Shown in pieces: positions 21,860-33,673 of a stretch of DNA of 64,000 bases (position 1 is the stretch's first letter; every line of letters starts with the position of its first letter). Origin of the DNA: Termitomyces sp. T153 (lineage: Eukaryota; Basidiomycota; Agaricomycetes; Agaricales; Lyophyllaceae); contig JACKQL020000005.1 in NCBI GenBank assembly GCA_018296165.2, positions 372,001 to 436,000 of the forward strand, read 5' to 3'. The notes under the pieces were generated by a model. That model saw nothing but the letters and a program-made list of their open reading frames with translations. It did no database searches and had not been told where the DNA came from. The translations under genes were made by a program, and so were the position numbers.

Positions 21860-24800
21860 GGGTGCTGGCTGAGTGGGATGGGTTGCTGGATCCAAGGATC
21901 TGGAAGCACCTAATTGTGTGAAGGAAGCTGAACAGGGGACTTAGGGCATTGGATTTGGTTAGCATGTACAAAATAGACTCAGCTTTGCAACAGAGCTTCC
22001 TCTGAAGGTGCTGATGGCACTCAAACTGGTAGTGGGGGCACATGAGTGAGAGGTGGCAAACAGCCTTGACATTGAGGTGTTCACAGTGGGGGCAGACCAG
22101 TATTTTGGAGCATCAGATCCTGAAAAGATGGTGGTTGAGTGAGATGTGTTGTGTATGGAGCTGTGTGGGTAGGGCCAAGCTGCATCAGCTTAGGCACTGG
22201 ACCAGATGCATATACTTCTTAGAGGGGAAAGACTGGTTGACAACATGGACAAGACCTGGGGGACTTCCTCCATCCAGATTTCCATGCAAGTTGGAGCAAG
22301 TCCAGTGCCACTTGTCAGGTGGCTGGAATGCTGATGGGGAGGGGGCCTTTCTGCAGCACAACTAGGAGTGACCTTGCATCACTGGAGGTGCCTTGCACAG
22401 CCAGCTTTGCAAGCTCATCAGTGTGCTTATTGTGGGTGAAGTCAGCATGGCCAAGAGTCCAGTGGACCTGTAGGTCAATTACATTGTGGGTATGGTCAAC
22501 CCATTTTGAACCTTTTCTACTGGCCAGCCACCACTCACTAGCCCCCACAAGCCTGTCCTGCTTCATGTGAAGTCACTCTGCAGCTGTGTGGACCCAGTTG
22601 AGCAAGTAGTGAGCTGGGTGGGGTCACTGGTCAAGAAGGGTGTGAATCATGGCTTGGCTGTTGCTACCAATAACAATGTGGCCTGGGAGGTGGCAGTTCA
22701 GAGCAGTCAGTAGGTGTAGGCCCAATAAAATGCTGACAATTTCTGCCTCATAAACCATGTGTCCAGTTTTGGGACCCAAGTAGAAATGCAGTGAGGCCTC
22801 CTTGCAACCTCACACATACATCACTGCAGATGTGCCTATGTTGCCCTTGTAACTAGAACCATTGCAGTAGATAGAGGTGGGGGCTGCATGGAAAACTTTG
22901 TTTGCCACCACTAGAGCATTGTCCTTGTCATCCTCAATGTGAGTAGAGAAGAAGGGGGAACAGTTAGGCCAGCAGCAGACAGGCTCAATAGTTTTGACCT
23001 GGGAAGGGATGACTCTGGTGACATGGTACAGGTGATGGAGGGGGACCAATGCCAGGTGACATAGCACCCAGCAGGTCTGCAGATTGGGGAGTAGAGGAGG
23101 TGGGAATGGGGAAGGGAGGAAAGATGCACCACTGCTCTAAAGAGCACCTTCTGGAACAAAAAGTTGACTAGGAGGAGATTTGCATGAAGGTTCATTACAT
23201 TGCCTGCCATGGTACTGATGGCACTGGTGGTGAGCCTAGCAACTTGCCCCTGGAAGAGAAGAAGCTTGTTAGTCACTGCAACTGAACTGAATCTCTTCTT
23301 CCCTGAGAGAGAGTCATGGACACCAGTATACCAAATGTCAGCTGCATAGCTAATGGCAGGGACCACCATGGTGTTGAAAAGTTGGCAGATGTGGTGGGGA
23401 GGCATACCTCCAGACATCCAGGTCTGGCATGTGACCTGAAGAGTCCACTAAGCAGCTTTTGCCACCACTTTCTAGCAATGAGCATTCCATCACAGCTTTG
23501 GATCAAAAACCACCCCCAGGTACTTGTATGTAGTGACTGTCTTGACAGTTTGGATGGTGACCAAGCTGTCTAGGTTAGTCCAAGCCAGGGTGAGATCCTC
23601 AGAAACAATGTCCAGGTGGGAGTGGGGGAAGTTCATAAGTGCAAGCTTAGTGAGCTCCATAGGGGAGTTGTGAGACAACAACCATTCAAAGCCACCACTC
23701 ACATGCTGCATCATGTTAGCAAGTATGCAGTGGGCTTCACAAAGTGTCTTGGCAATGGCCAGCATCATGGAGTCATCCACAAAGCCAAATGATGATTTGG
23801 ACTTAGAGCACAGCAGTGCTGTAAGGATGAGGGGTGTGTTGTAAAATGCATAGAAAATCATGGAAAGCAGGCAGCCCTGGGTCATGCTATTCAGAACATT
23901 GAAGAGTTCAGACACAAAATCATAAAATTTGAGCTGTGTGCAGTGTCCTGTGAGCATCCTCCTTATAAGGCATATATAGCACTCTGGGACTTCTCACTCC
24001 CTCATATTGTGAATGAGGCAGTCATGCACCATGTTTGGGAAGGCACCCTGGACATCAAAAAAGAGGGCCAAAGCTACTTTTCCTAAGTGTCAGGCATCCT
24101 TGACTCTGCTCACAACCAAGTGCATAGTGTCAGTCATGTTCCTGCCTGGTTGGTCCCCAAACTGCTTAGGAGGCAGCATGTTGTGTTTCTCTGCAAAGAA
24201 AGAGATGTCAGCAGCAACAATTGGAAAGAACAGCTTCCCTATAGTGTTGAGAAGACCAATGGGCTGATAGGCCTTGGCAACATTGTAGGCCAGTTTGCTG
24301 GGCTTCCACAAGACCAAGGTGGTCAACACTAACCAGTTGTCATGGTATATGTCTAGTACAAAGACAGCACAGAAAAGATAGTAGAGATGGTCCAAGAGGG
24401 TGTCTGCACATCTCTTTAGTACCAAATTGGGGATCCCATCAGGACCTGGGGCTTTATAGGGCTGGAGCTGAGCAATAGCAGCAAAGATACACCCACAATT
24501 GAAAAAGCATATGTCCAGCAATGGACAAGGGTATGCCATAGCAGGGAGAGAGGGAGAGGATGGAGGAAAGACTCAGCTAGGACCTTAGCCTTAGCAGCAT
24601 TCATTGTTGCCCACCCTGGGGCTCTACTGTACATTGTCTGGAGCTCAGGAATCCTGTCACTGGAGAAGTCAGTAGGCTCCTGCACAACATATTTGTTGGC
24701 AGTGTAAATTTGTCTGGCATTGATGCTTTCCAGCCATTTTACCCAGTGTTTCTTCTTGGCCTGACAGATGTGTTCCACCATCAGCTTTGTGAGTCAGTCT

Positions 24801-25850
24801 GCCCCAACCTTAGATGGATGACCCACAATGTCACAGAACCTGTAGGCTAGGTTGTTAGCTTTGTTGTGTGCATGCTTCAGAGCCATCAGCTCTTTGGTCC
24901 ACCACCACTTTATGAAGGGGCATGGCTTATGCATTGGGACGATGGAATTTTCCACAATCACCTTCTGGATCAGCACTGTCAGCACTGATACCTTGGAGTG
25001 GAAGGATTCTGCCATAGTGATTAGCTGGGCCAGAGAACTGAGGGTCAACTTCTCTTTTAGAGCATTGTTGAATGCTTTTCAGTCAGCTGCCCTGAAGTCT
25101 TTTGAGAGCATAAAGGTGGTATGGGGGACAGGAAGCTCAACTACAGTGACATGGGGAGGTGGTCAGCAAGAGGAGGTCTGAGAGAGGGATTAACATCACA
25201 AGAAATAATGGTGTCAGTATTGTTATGCCTGCACCAAACATTGTCTGGATGGGTCCAGCAATTGTTGACAGTCTAGAGGGTGGACAACCTATGCAGGAGA
25301 GCCAGCTCCATATTGTAGGTGCCAATCAGGTGGAACAAGGTGCAGAGGTCATCCTCAGAGGAATTGAGGTGACAGTTCTTCACTGTTTCCCAGAGAGGAT
25401 GGTGCCTGTTGAAGTCACCAAGCCAAAGCATATGGTCTCTAGCCAGGGGCCAAACAGTGGGAAAGTGAGAATGAAGGAAAGAAGAAAGAGAGGACAGACT
25501 ATTGTTGTGTAGACAGTCATTGTAGACATTGAAGAAGGCCAAAGACCCATTGTCCCCTCAAAGCAGACTGCAGTGACATCTGGTGAAGGTGCATCAAGAA
25601 AGGTATAAGCATCTGGAAAAATGTTAGCATTAATCAAGAGGATCAAGTAGGGGCAAGCACCCCTGTCTTGGTGGTGAGTAGAGGGGTAGCAAACAACCCA
25701 GTGCAAGGATGCCCTCATGTTACTAAGCTTGTCTAGGAAGGGCTCCTGGAGAGCAAGAACATCCCACTCATCAGGATCCACTGAGTTTAGCCTTGCCACT
25801 TGAGCAACATCCAATTTGCATACATTCTGTTGCCAGATACATAGTTGCAA
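21860..25850 (-). pseudogene. LINE ORF2 remnant (endonuclease, RT, RNase H)
   Basis: Endonuclease at 25850-25200: IWQQNVCK, LALQEPFLDK and LGDFNRHHPLWE. RT at 24540-23490: YKAPGPDGIPN, QFGDQPGRNMTDT and catalytic FVDD (about 23775). RNase H at about 22880-22340 starts IYCNGSSY, with Asn in place of the first catalytic Asp, and later has WTLGHADFTHNKHTDELA. A C-terminal zinc-binding segment, CPHC-EHLN...CPHYQFECH (about 22095-22005), is typical of basidiomycete Tad-type elements. Several frameshifts and stops make it inactive. Confidence 0.8.
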
Positions 25851-26149
25851 CAGTGCTCATTGAGGCTGATTCATGTGAGGAGGGAGGGGCTGGGAGTTAC
25901 TAGGGCCCAGCTTCTAAAGTCAAGCAACAAGGCTTGGTAATGCTGGCTGGGCTGGGATGCCCAGTCAGCAGCCACAGTGTCATGGTCCAGCCATGGAGTG
26001 GGTGCTGGGGGTGAGGCAGAAAGTTTCTTAGGGTGTGAGGCCCAAGTAGATGGATTGCTCATTTAGGGCATGCTGTTCTCTGGATCATGAGAATCCAGGT
26101 CCTCACAGCATCTCCAGAAGACAGGGCAACTACACACTGAGCTCATATG

Positions 26150-27650
26150 ATTAGAGTCTTCTCTGCATGAGACACATTGCACTGGGAACCCAGCAGGCAG
26201 TTCTCAGCAAAATGACCCTCATCTGCATAGTGGGCACATTGCTTGGTGTTCTTGCACTTAGCATGTATGTGGCTGTAAGCCTGACATTTGTTGCAGCATA
26301 GGAGTTCACAGATATCCTTGCAGACAACAACATGGTGGCCTGCAATGTAGATGTAGTCATAGCAACCTCAGTCAAATTACACATCTCACTTTGAGGGAGG
26401 CCACAGCCTATTATATAGAACAGTTCTTCACCCTCTTCAGCCAGGAGGCTGCAGTGATCAAGCCTGTTAAGAGGTTATTCTTAGTCTCAAAGGCAGAAAT
26501 GTCATCAGCATTGGAGGGATCAAAGATCCCCCCACACAAAACAAAGTGAGTATTGAAAATGTAAGCCTTACCAATGACCCATGCAGAGCTGCCTAGACAA
26601 GTCTTGGCCAGCTCCCACTTGGGGTCTTGTGCATAGTTCCAGAACCACATTGCCAATTCAGCCAAGTCTAGCTCAAACAGGTAGGTGCCCTGCTCAAGAG
26701 CAGTGATGCCTTGAACCAACATCTGGTTGGGAGGTGGAATGCTATCAACAGCTGCAAGAGTAGCTGTGGCCCTATTGATCTCAGCAAGAAAGTCATTGAT
26801 TCTCTTGTGCAATTGGAAGTTCTCAGTGGGGGAACAATCCTGGGGAGCATCAGCACACAAGGTGTTGACCTCCACCAGAACTGTTCAAGCATTGCAGCAC
26901 AATAGTTGCTGCATCCAAGTGTACTGTGCTGGGATGCCAGGTTTGAATTGGGCAGAGATGGGCTGAGTACTAAGGGGAGGGCCAGCAGAAGCAATTTTGG
27001 CCCAGGTGAGTTTTGCCAGGGCTATAGAGGGGGCAGGCATGGTGACCAGTTTCTTGACAACAGCACCAAGTGAGCTCACTACAGTCTCAAGCTGTATGGA
27101 GATGCTCTTGAGGGACATGGTGGTCTCTGCTTGGGAAGTGCTGGTGGCTGAGACAAACTCTGATGATGAGGTCAGACAGCTGACAACACCCCTGAGACAC
27201 TCAAGGACCTTGGAGGCTACAGCCTCTATGATTACCCCAAATCTGGTTGATGATGTCATCTTCCATCAGGAATGCAACTGCTAGGATCACATTCCTCACA
27301 TTGTTGTCCATCTTTGAGCCCTTGGAGGCCAGCACTGCAGTCATTAGCATGTGAATGAGCTTCATGCAGTTGTAAGGCTCCCTAGTGAGGATCTACCCTT
27401 TAGCCTCCATCCATCAGCACATGTTGTTGGCAGATTTAACAGGACTTCTGTTGCCCTTCATCAGCACATTGATCTTGGCTTGTGTTGGGAGTTGTTGTAG
27501 CAAGGGCAGGGTCTCTGAAGGACTGGGGAGGCAGCCTAGAGGTCTGGCAAGCAGTGGCTGACATTGGAGTCAAGCATAGAGAGCAAGAAGCTGTAGTAGG
27601 TAGGGAATGGGAATGGCTTGTTAGGCCAGAGAGGTGCACAAGGCACAAAA
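26150..27650 (-). pseudogene. LINE ORF1 remnant with zinc knuckles
   Basis: Fragments in several minus-strand frames make up an RNA-binding ORF1: an N-terminal part (near 27480-27250, KGSKMDNNVRNVILAVAF), a helical part (27250-26890), a middle part (26875-26411), and CCHC knuckles at about 26320-26150 (CNKCQAYSHIHAKC fits CX2CX4HX4C; a second one follows with Tyr replacing one Cys). It would package the LINE RNA. It is not translatable as it stands. Confidence 0.65.
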
Positions 27651-27700
27651 AGATGTATATTGCTATCTATAGTCAAAAACCAGCCAGGACCCCAAAAGGG

Positions 27701-28185
27701 ATGGTGGTGGTTGATGATTAAGAAGCCCCTCAGTCCTCACATTCTCACATGTATTCTCCCAAGTTTGTTCTTCTGTCAAGCCTATAATTTTAGTTACCAC
27801 CAACACCAAGATATGGGGTGTGGCTGTCAGGGGAACAGTATTTCAGAACACCCTCAGAAGGAAACTACGGTCAGGAATGGGCTGTTGCAGTGCACAGCAA
27901 GTCAGAGGTCTACTAGAACTCATCAATCTGTTTGTAGTAGATCCAATGTATCTATGTTATAATGTGACTACAAATGATACATAATACAGTTGTATCCAGA
28001 TGTTATATTTACATGTTTTCACAAAATAAAACATTCAAAAAATGACTAATGTTGTGTACATTTGTCAGAAGACTACATGTAATAGTACAAAGGCACATAA
28101 CTGAATTTATCAGAAAAAAACAACACTGCCAGACAACAATTGTCAATTGACTGGCCAAAGGAATGGAGGTCAACCATGCAATTTC
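27701..28185. other. AT-rich, CpG-poor stretch without genes
   Basis: I found no coding or RNA gene. One block at about 27838-27870 (GTATTTCAGAACACCCTCAG plus AAGGAAACTAC) recurs in diverged form at about 30652-30685 on the far side of the repeat region. Confidence 0.5.
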
Positions 28186-29012
28186 AGCCAACCCAGATTA
28201 TGCAATCCATCACTGTAGTGGCAGCTGATAAATCACTAACCCATTGTTTTCATCAAGCTAATCACTGTCAGTAACCCAGATATGAAACAAGATTTTGGAT
28301 GACTTCAGCTTCCATCAATATCCTACATATTCCTCAAAAAATAAGAAACTTACATTTCTAGTATACAAAGTATGAGTGTGCCAAGTTTTGTATTTTTTCT
28401 GATTCAAGAAAGGATGCAAGACATCCTAATGGAAGGGTTGTTTTAAATGTGAAATGAAATGTGATGGATATGTGACCCTGCCAAGCTTTAGGACTCTGCA
28501 TCATGGTCTGCAAAGAGTCCAGAGTAGAATGCTGAGCTGAGTTTAAATATCTGTCATGCCAATTCATCCCTTTGTCATTTGAAGCTTGCTTTCTTGCTCT
28601 TATATGCATTATTGATATTCAAATTAAGCCAGATCAGTAGAGATTATGTACTTTTACTTACATGACAACTTTGAAAAAAATTAGATCTATAACATGCTGA
28701 CAATACACAGATGAAAGTAGATGAAATAGCAAAATTCAACCATCCTCACAAGTTTGATTTTTGCTACTTTTTTTGGCTCCATGTACATAGAATCTGAGTT
28801 AGGAGATCTATCTATGATATGTCTAGCATTGCTGAAAATAATCTCCAAAAGAATTGGAGAAGAATTGTGACAAGTATATGGTGTTTACCTGTGCCATTTC
28901 ATATCTAGGTCATGTTTCATATCTGGGTCATTTGCAGTATATAATCTACTGGGTTGGTTGATTAGTCAGCTGCTGCTATAGCAATGGATTACATAATCCA
29001 CTTGACAAAAAC
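28186..29012. mobile_element. MITE-like element with about 100 bp inverted terminal repeats
   Basis: Left repeat 28186-28286 (AGATTATGCAATCCAT ... AACCCAGATATGAAAC) and right repeat 28912-29012 (GTTTCATATCTGGGTC ... ATGGATTACATAATCCAC) are inverted copies at roughly 70% by eye. They enclose about 625 bp of AT-rich DNA with no ORF. The outermost 16 bp of the right repeat (TGGATTACATAATCCA) is itself nearly palindromic. No transposase is present, so if this is a transposon it is non-autonomous. Target duplications were not identified, because the right end passes straight into a tandem array. Confidence 0.55.
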
Positions 29013-29606
29013 ACTGGGTTGGTTGATTAGTCAGCTGCTGCTATAGCTATGGATTGTGTAGTCTGCTCAACAAAAACACTGGGTTGGCTGATTAGTCAGC
29101 TGCTGCTATAGCTATGGATTGTGTAGTCTGCTCAACAAAAACACTGGGTTGGCTGATTAGTCAGCTGCTGCTATAGCTATGGATTGTGTAGTCTGCTCAA
29201 CAAAAACACTGGGTTGGCTGATTAGTCAGCTGCTGCTATAGCTATGGATTGTGTAGTCTGCTCAACAAAAACACTGGGTTGGCTGATTAGTCAGCTGCTG
29301 CTATAGCTATGGATTGTGTAGTCTGCTCAACAAAAACACTGGGTTGGCTGATTAGTCAGCTGCTGCTATAGCTATGGATTGTGTAGTCTGCTCAACAAAA
29401 ACACTGGGTTGGCTGATTAGTCAGCTGCTGCTATAGCTATGGATTGTGTAATCTGCTCAACAAAAACACTGGGTTGGCTGATTAGTCAGCTGCTGCTACA
29501 GCAATGGATTGTGTAATCTGTTGTCAAGCCTGCTTGATGAAACCACTGGGCCTGGCTGATTAGTCAGCCACTGCTACAGCAATGAATTACATAATCCACT
29601 TGACAA
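28948..29606 (+). repeat. 65 bp tandem array, about ten units
   Basis: Units beginning ACTGGGTTGG start at 28948, 29013, 29078, 29143, 29208, 29273, 29338, 29403 and 29468, exactly 65 bp apart. A diverged tenth copy starts at 29545. The middle five or six units are almost identical and the outer ones are diverged, the pattern expected from unequal exchange. Each unit contains the near-palindrome GGATTGTGTA(G/A)TC. The first unit is the right terminal repeat of the MITE-like element. Confidence 0.93.
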
Positions 29607-29792
29607 CAGATTACACAATCCATTGCTGTAGCAGCAACTGACTAATCAGCCAGCCCAGAGTTTTCATCAATCAGATTACACAATCCATTGCTGTAGCAGC
29701 AACTGACTAATCAGCCAGCCCAGTGTTTTCATTGAGCAGATTACACAATCCATTGCTCTAGCAGCAGCTGACTAATCAACCAATTTGGTTAA
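29607..29792 (-). repeat. Three inverted copies of the 65 bp unit
   Basis: Units beginning CAGATTACACAATCC at about 29609, 29674 and 29739 are reverse complements of the preceding direct units, so the array folds back on itself at about 29606. Confidence 0.88.
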
Positions 29793-30039
29793 ATATTTTA
29801 TCTCAAATAATGGAAAGTTAACATGTTATGAAATTACCTTTATAAATTTGACTGGTTGTCATGAATACAGATACATTGCAAAGCTGTCCTGAACAAAATA
29901 CAAAACATATATGTAGTGTTCTCTAGTCCAAATAGAACACCACAATTGAAAAACAAAAAAAAAACAGTAATATTAAAGAATATGACAGAATAACAGAATA
30001 AGAAGGAAAAAAATAATGAAAAAAGCAATTCCATTAATT

Positions 30040-30660
30040 AGCTGGTGGTAATAGCCAAAGAACATAGCTGGGAGGGAGCAAATTTTAAGGACAGAGTAGG
30101 TCAAAGTCACATAGTGTTCATTTTCACAATATCAGCTGGATGTGATAGCTGGAAGGGAGCAAAACTTGAAACCACACATAGTGTTCAATTTCACAATATT
30201 AGCCAGTAGTAGTAGCTAAAAGGGAGTGGACAAGGAAAGAATACCTAGTCAGACCAGATCACCATGCCTCAGGGAGCAAAATTCAAGGACAAGGATACCT
30301 GGTCAGAGTAGGTCAAAGTCACATGATGTTCATTTTCTTTATATAGCTAGTGGTGATAGCCAGAAGGGAGCAAAAATTGAGGACAAGAAAAGGATACCTG
30401 GTCAGACCAGATCATGTGCTCAAGGGAGCAAAATTCAAGGACAAGGATACCCGGTCATAGTAGGTCAAAGTCACATGATGTTCATTTTCATTATATAGCT
30501 GGTGGTGATAGCCGGAAGGGAGCAAAAATTGAGGACAAGAAAAGGATACCTGGTCAGACCAGATCATGTGCTCAAGGGAGCAAAATTCAAGGACAAGGAT
30601 ACCCGGTCATAGTAGGTCAAAGTCACATGATGTTCATTTTCATTATAATAGCTGTATTCC
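30040..30660 (+). repeat. 152 bp tandem repeat
   Basis: Two close copies start at about 30345 and 30497 (AGCT(A/G)GTGGTGATAGCC), with the next border at 30650. Two or more older, rearranged copies lie upstream from 30040. Each unit holds two AGGGAGCAAAA(A/T)T segments and two GGATACC(T/C)GGTCA segments, so it is itself built from an older roughly 75 bp duplication. The open frames across it are a by-product of the repeat. Confidence 0.88.
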
Positions 30661-31208
30661 AGAATGCCCTCAAAAGGAAACTACCCGCTGGTCTAATGCA
30701 CCAATTCCCCATCAACACCGATCTGAGATCCTTACGACCCTCTGAAGTGCGATGTGCGATTTGCGTTCCTGCCGAGCTTCCGTGTGCTATGAATTGCAGC
30801 AGAAATTATGGTTGCGATTGGAGCGACGGTGTTGTTTATGAAGGCTCTGCCATTGAGAAGGACTGTGGATAAGGACTGGGGGTTGGAAAAGAACAGGACG
30901 GGGCAGTTGCAGCCTCCACGCAGAACCCGACAGAGCAGAGGGAAAAGGAAACTCGAAACTCTTGAATTGATGTATTCTTGAAGTTCAAGTTTGTATAAAT
31001 TTTCTTATGTTGTCCTTTTCTGACGATGTTTCTGTAGTATACTTCGATCATTAGATGCCGTAGAAGGCTTCATCAATGCCAATTTCTGCTCATCATTTTG
31101 ACGCGAGTCGGATGCAAGTGGCGACACATATATGGAAAGTCTCAGTGAGTGACCTAACATACGCGATCACATGAACAGGACGCGTTGAAGCCAATGGACG
31201 ATCGAACG
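30661..31208. other. Boundary and upstream region of the ten-exon gene
   Basis: CpG dinucleotides reappear abruptly from about 30690 after about 10 kb with almost none. No gene is recognised. This may hold the promoter of the gene starting at 31257. Confidence 0.5.
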
Positions 31209-31217
31209 TATATAAAG
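31209..31217 (+). promoter_or_regulatory. TATA box for the ten-exon gene
   Basis: TATATAAAG lies 40 bp upstream of the chosen ATG (31257), leaving room for a short 5' leader. Confidence 0.65.
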
Positions 31218-31256
31218 CCCCAGGCAGAGCTCTTTTCCTCTTGTCTTCTTCCCGCC

Positions 31257-33673
31257 ATGCACACACACTGGATCAATCTTCTGCTCGCTTCTGGGCCTGC
31301 GCACTTGACAACCGCCGTCGACAACGCCGTCAATGCGACGGTCACTACTGTTCATACCACCACCGCTCACGCCGTGAGCCAGTGGGACATCCTTCGTAAG
31401 GATCTGGGCGACGCCGTGCATGTTGCGCTGCGCCCGGTCTACGAATGGTGCATCGACGATACCTTGGTGCCCTCGTCTGTCCCTGTCCCGCCCTTTGCCG
31501 CCCCCACTCCGCCGCCCTCTGCGTTCTGGGAAGCAGCAGTGGTAGCGCGTCCTTCATCGTCTCCATCATCATACTTCCCAGAACCACTTCCTACCTCTGC
31601 TGTTCGCTTTCCCAGACGCATCCCCTTCCCCACCCCTGCGTCTCGCCTCCCGCCCAATGCCGTTGTGAGTGGATGGGGCAAATGGCGCATCTCTCCGCCT
31701 ACTGCTACTCCCGCTCCAACAACCAGCCCGACCACCGACTCCCGCCTAGGCTCAGTGGCAACGCCACGTGTGGCCAACTCTCAGTCCCCATTACATTCCT
31801 TTATGTCGGACTCTGTCGCCCCTCGTATACCCACCTGTCGCATCGGCTCCTTCAACGGTACTGAGGTTCCAATCCCAGGCCTTGTGTGCTCTCTTCATGA
31901 TTGTCCCCGAACAAGGCGCAGGTCAGACTCTGTACTCATTAGTCCTCGTCTACCTATCAGTCACTTCAATGATACGAAGATCCCGATTCATCGTCCCAGA
32001 ACAAGGCGCAGCGTGGGATTCGTATTAATCGGCCCCCGTCTACCCACGTCTCCCATCGGTTCCTTCAACGGCACCGAGCTCCCAGTCCCCGGCCACACTT
32101 GTTCGCCAGATGATCGTCCCCCACAACCCCGCCTTATCAGGGCAACGCGCCCACGTTGCCCCTTCAACGTCGGTAACCTGCCAGCTCACGTTGCCTGTCC
32201 GATTCCCATTCGTCTATCAGACCAGCAATTAATCTTCCTCGACCCACCGACTGACCCCAGAGATCCCATCATCGACCTCGGACCCATACTCGACTTGATA
32301 CCGCTATATCTTGAGTCCGTCATTGTCCCACGTCAACATCTTCACACTTCTCAACGTACTACTACGTCCGCTCCGTCATCTCATGATACTATATTGCTCA
32401 AAGTTGGTGCCGTGACTCTCACCTTCCTCTTCGTCTACGCCCTCTACCTCGGTCCGTCTGGAGAAGGTTTCGAAAGAGTGGACTTGGTACGCAAATCTTA
32501 GCTCTTTTTTAGCGCGTGCCTGACCTCGCTCTTCCCAGTTCAACATGACTGTTGACGTCATTGTTGCTGGATGTCGCGTCGCCGGTGCCAAGGTCAATGA
32601 GATCATCGTGAGTTTGCTTTGTACTTTTGCCATCCCACCTTTACTAAATTCGTTCGCCGTCAACAGGCAACCTTCCCGCCTTTGTTCACGCCCGACGACA
32701 TGGTGGCTGCTGAGCCAACCCTCACGCCTCAGGTACGTTCTCATTCTCACTCTGGAGCTTTTCTGACCCTTCTGTTTCTATTTAGGCAGATGTTTCTGTC
32801 GTCGACGTAACTCGAGTCAGCTACTTCAACGCTGTGAGTGAAATTCTATATGGTTTCTTTGTAAGTCCATTTCCACATTCAGCTCTATCTCGCTTTACTC
32901 AAATCGCGGTGATTAGACAGAGACAGCCAGCGTTGTCACTAGCTCCTGCTTCTGTGTCATAAAATCCATTACAGCTTGTCTTGTGAGTTTATTTCCATAC
33001 TTTCTTGACCCCGCCTTTGCTCAATCTGCTGTCATCAGGCTGGCGTCATCGGCTTGATAAGAAACTTCGTACGAAGAGCCATCAAGTTGGTCTTCGTAAG
33101 TCCGTTCGAATTCTATCTTATCCTTTACTGAACTCAAATTGTTTCTACTAGGAGGTTTTGCTTTATACAGCCATTGGCATTTATGTCATTGTGCGAAACA
33201 TCGTCAGGGCTTCTCTTAAGATGGCGAATGGCGGCTTTGTGAGTCGATTTCAAGTTTTATTGGACTCACCTTTGCTTAAGTCGTTTCTGACAGACTTACT
33301 CTGACTCGCGCGTCGCCGAGCATTCCACATCACCAGTCGTGTGGTCAACAATACCTTCTGTAAGTTACTTCCCTTGTCCCCCCCCCGGCTACTCTAACGC
33401 TTAAATCCAGGCACAGGATGAGCCCGCAACCAACTCCGCGAATGTCCAGACCGTACAACAACCTTCAACCTCTCGAAGTCCGCCCAGAGTACGTCATCCT
33501 CTACCACTCCACTTATTCGTTCCTCACTGACGGCTTTGTAGCTTCGGTGTTTGCCTTCAGGCGTTGCTTCCACGATCAGAGCTGGTAATTCAGCCCCGTC
33601 TCAAATTCGTCGAGCCGGCGGACGCAGGGTGAACATGGCCCGGCCGGTACGGGCCGCTGCCTCCGGCTCTTGA
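31257..33673 (+). CDS. Unknown membrane protein, ten exons, all introns phase 0
   Basis: Exons: 31257-32486, 32539-32607, 32667-32732, 32786-32860, 32917-32982, 33039-33095, 33152-33238, 33294-33359, 33411-33488 and 33542-33673. Every exon is a multiple of three, every intron is 51-59 nt with GT...AG, and the joined frame is open for 641 residues to TGA. The start is the first ATG after the TATA box. The N-terminus may be a signal (MHTHWINLLLASGPAHL). A Pro/Ser/Thr-rich middle contains degenerate repeats around SFNGTE(V/L)P(I/V)PG and PRTRR. A membrane segment lies at about 380-402 (VGAVTLTFLFVYALYLG), and another is in exon 7 (VLLYTAIGIYVIV). The C-terminus is basic. An alternative phase-0 donor exists in exon 4 (after 32830). 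I do not recognise the family. Confidence 0.75.

Larger units (their letters stand above)
21480..27700 (-). mobile_element. Tad-like non-LTR retrotransposon (LINE), decayed
   Basis: The minus strand carries an ORF1 with CCHC knuckles, then ORF2 with AP-type endonuclease, RT, RNase H and a C-terminal zinc-binding region, the order of fungal Tad1-clade LINEs. The whole element is CpG-depleted with many frame breaks. Both ends are approximate: the 5' end is taken just upstream of the ORF1 start (near 27650), and the 3' end lies between the last coding motif (about 21880) and the MFS remnant (about 21460). I could not define a poly(A) tail or target duplication. Confidence 0.82.

Noticed and set aside
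28948..29792. CRISPR-like array
   Set aside because: The 65 bp units have no unique spacers, and the host is a eukaryote. It is a tandem satellite with inverted copies.
30226..30872. ORFs through the 152 bp repeat
   Set aside because: They repeat the tandem unit, have no ATG context or domain, and change frame with unit length.
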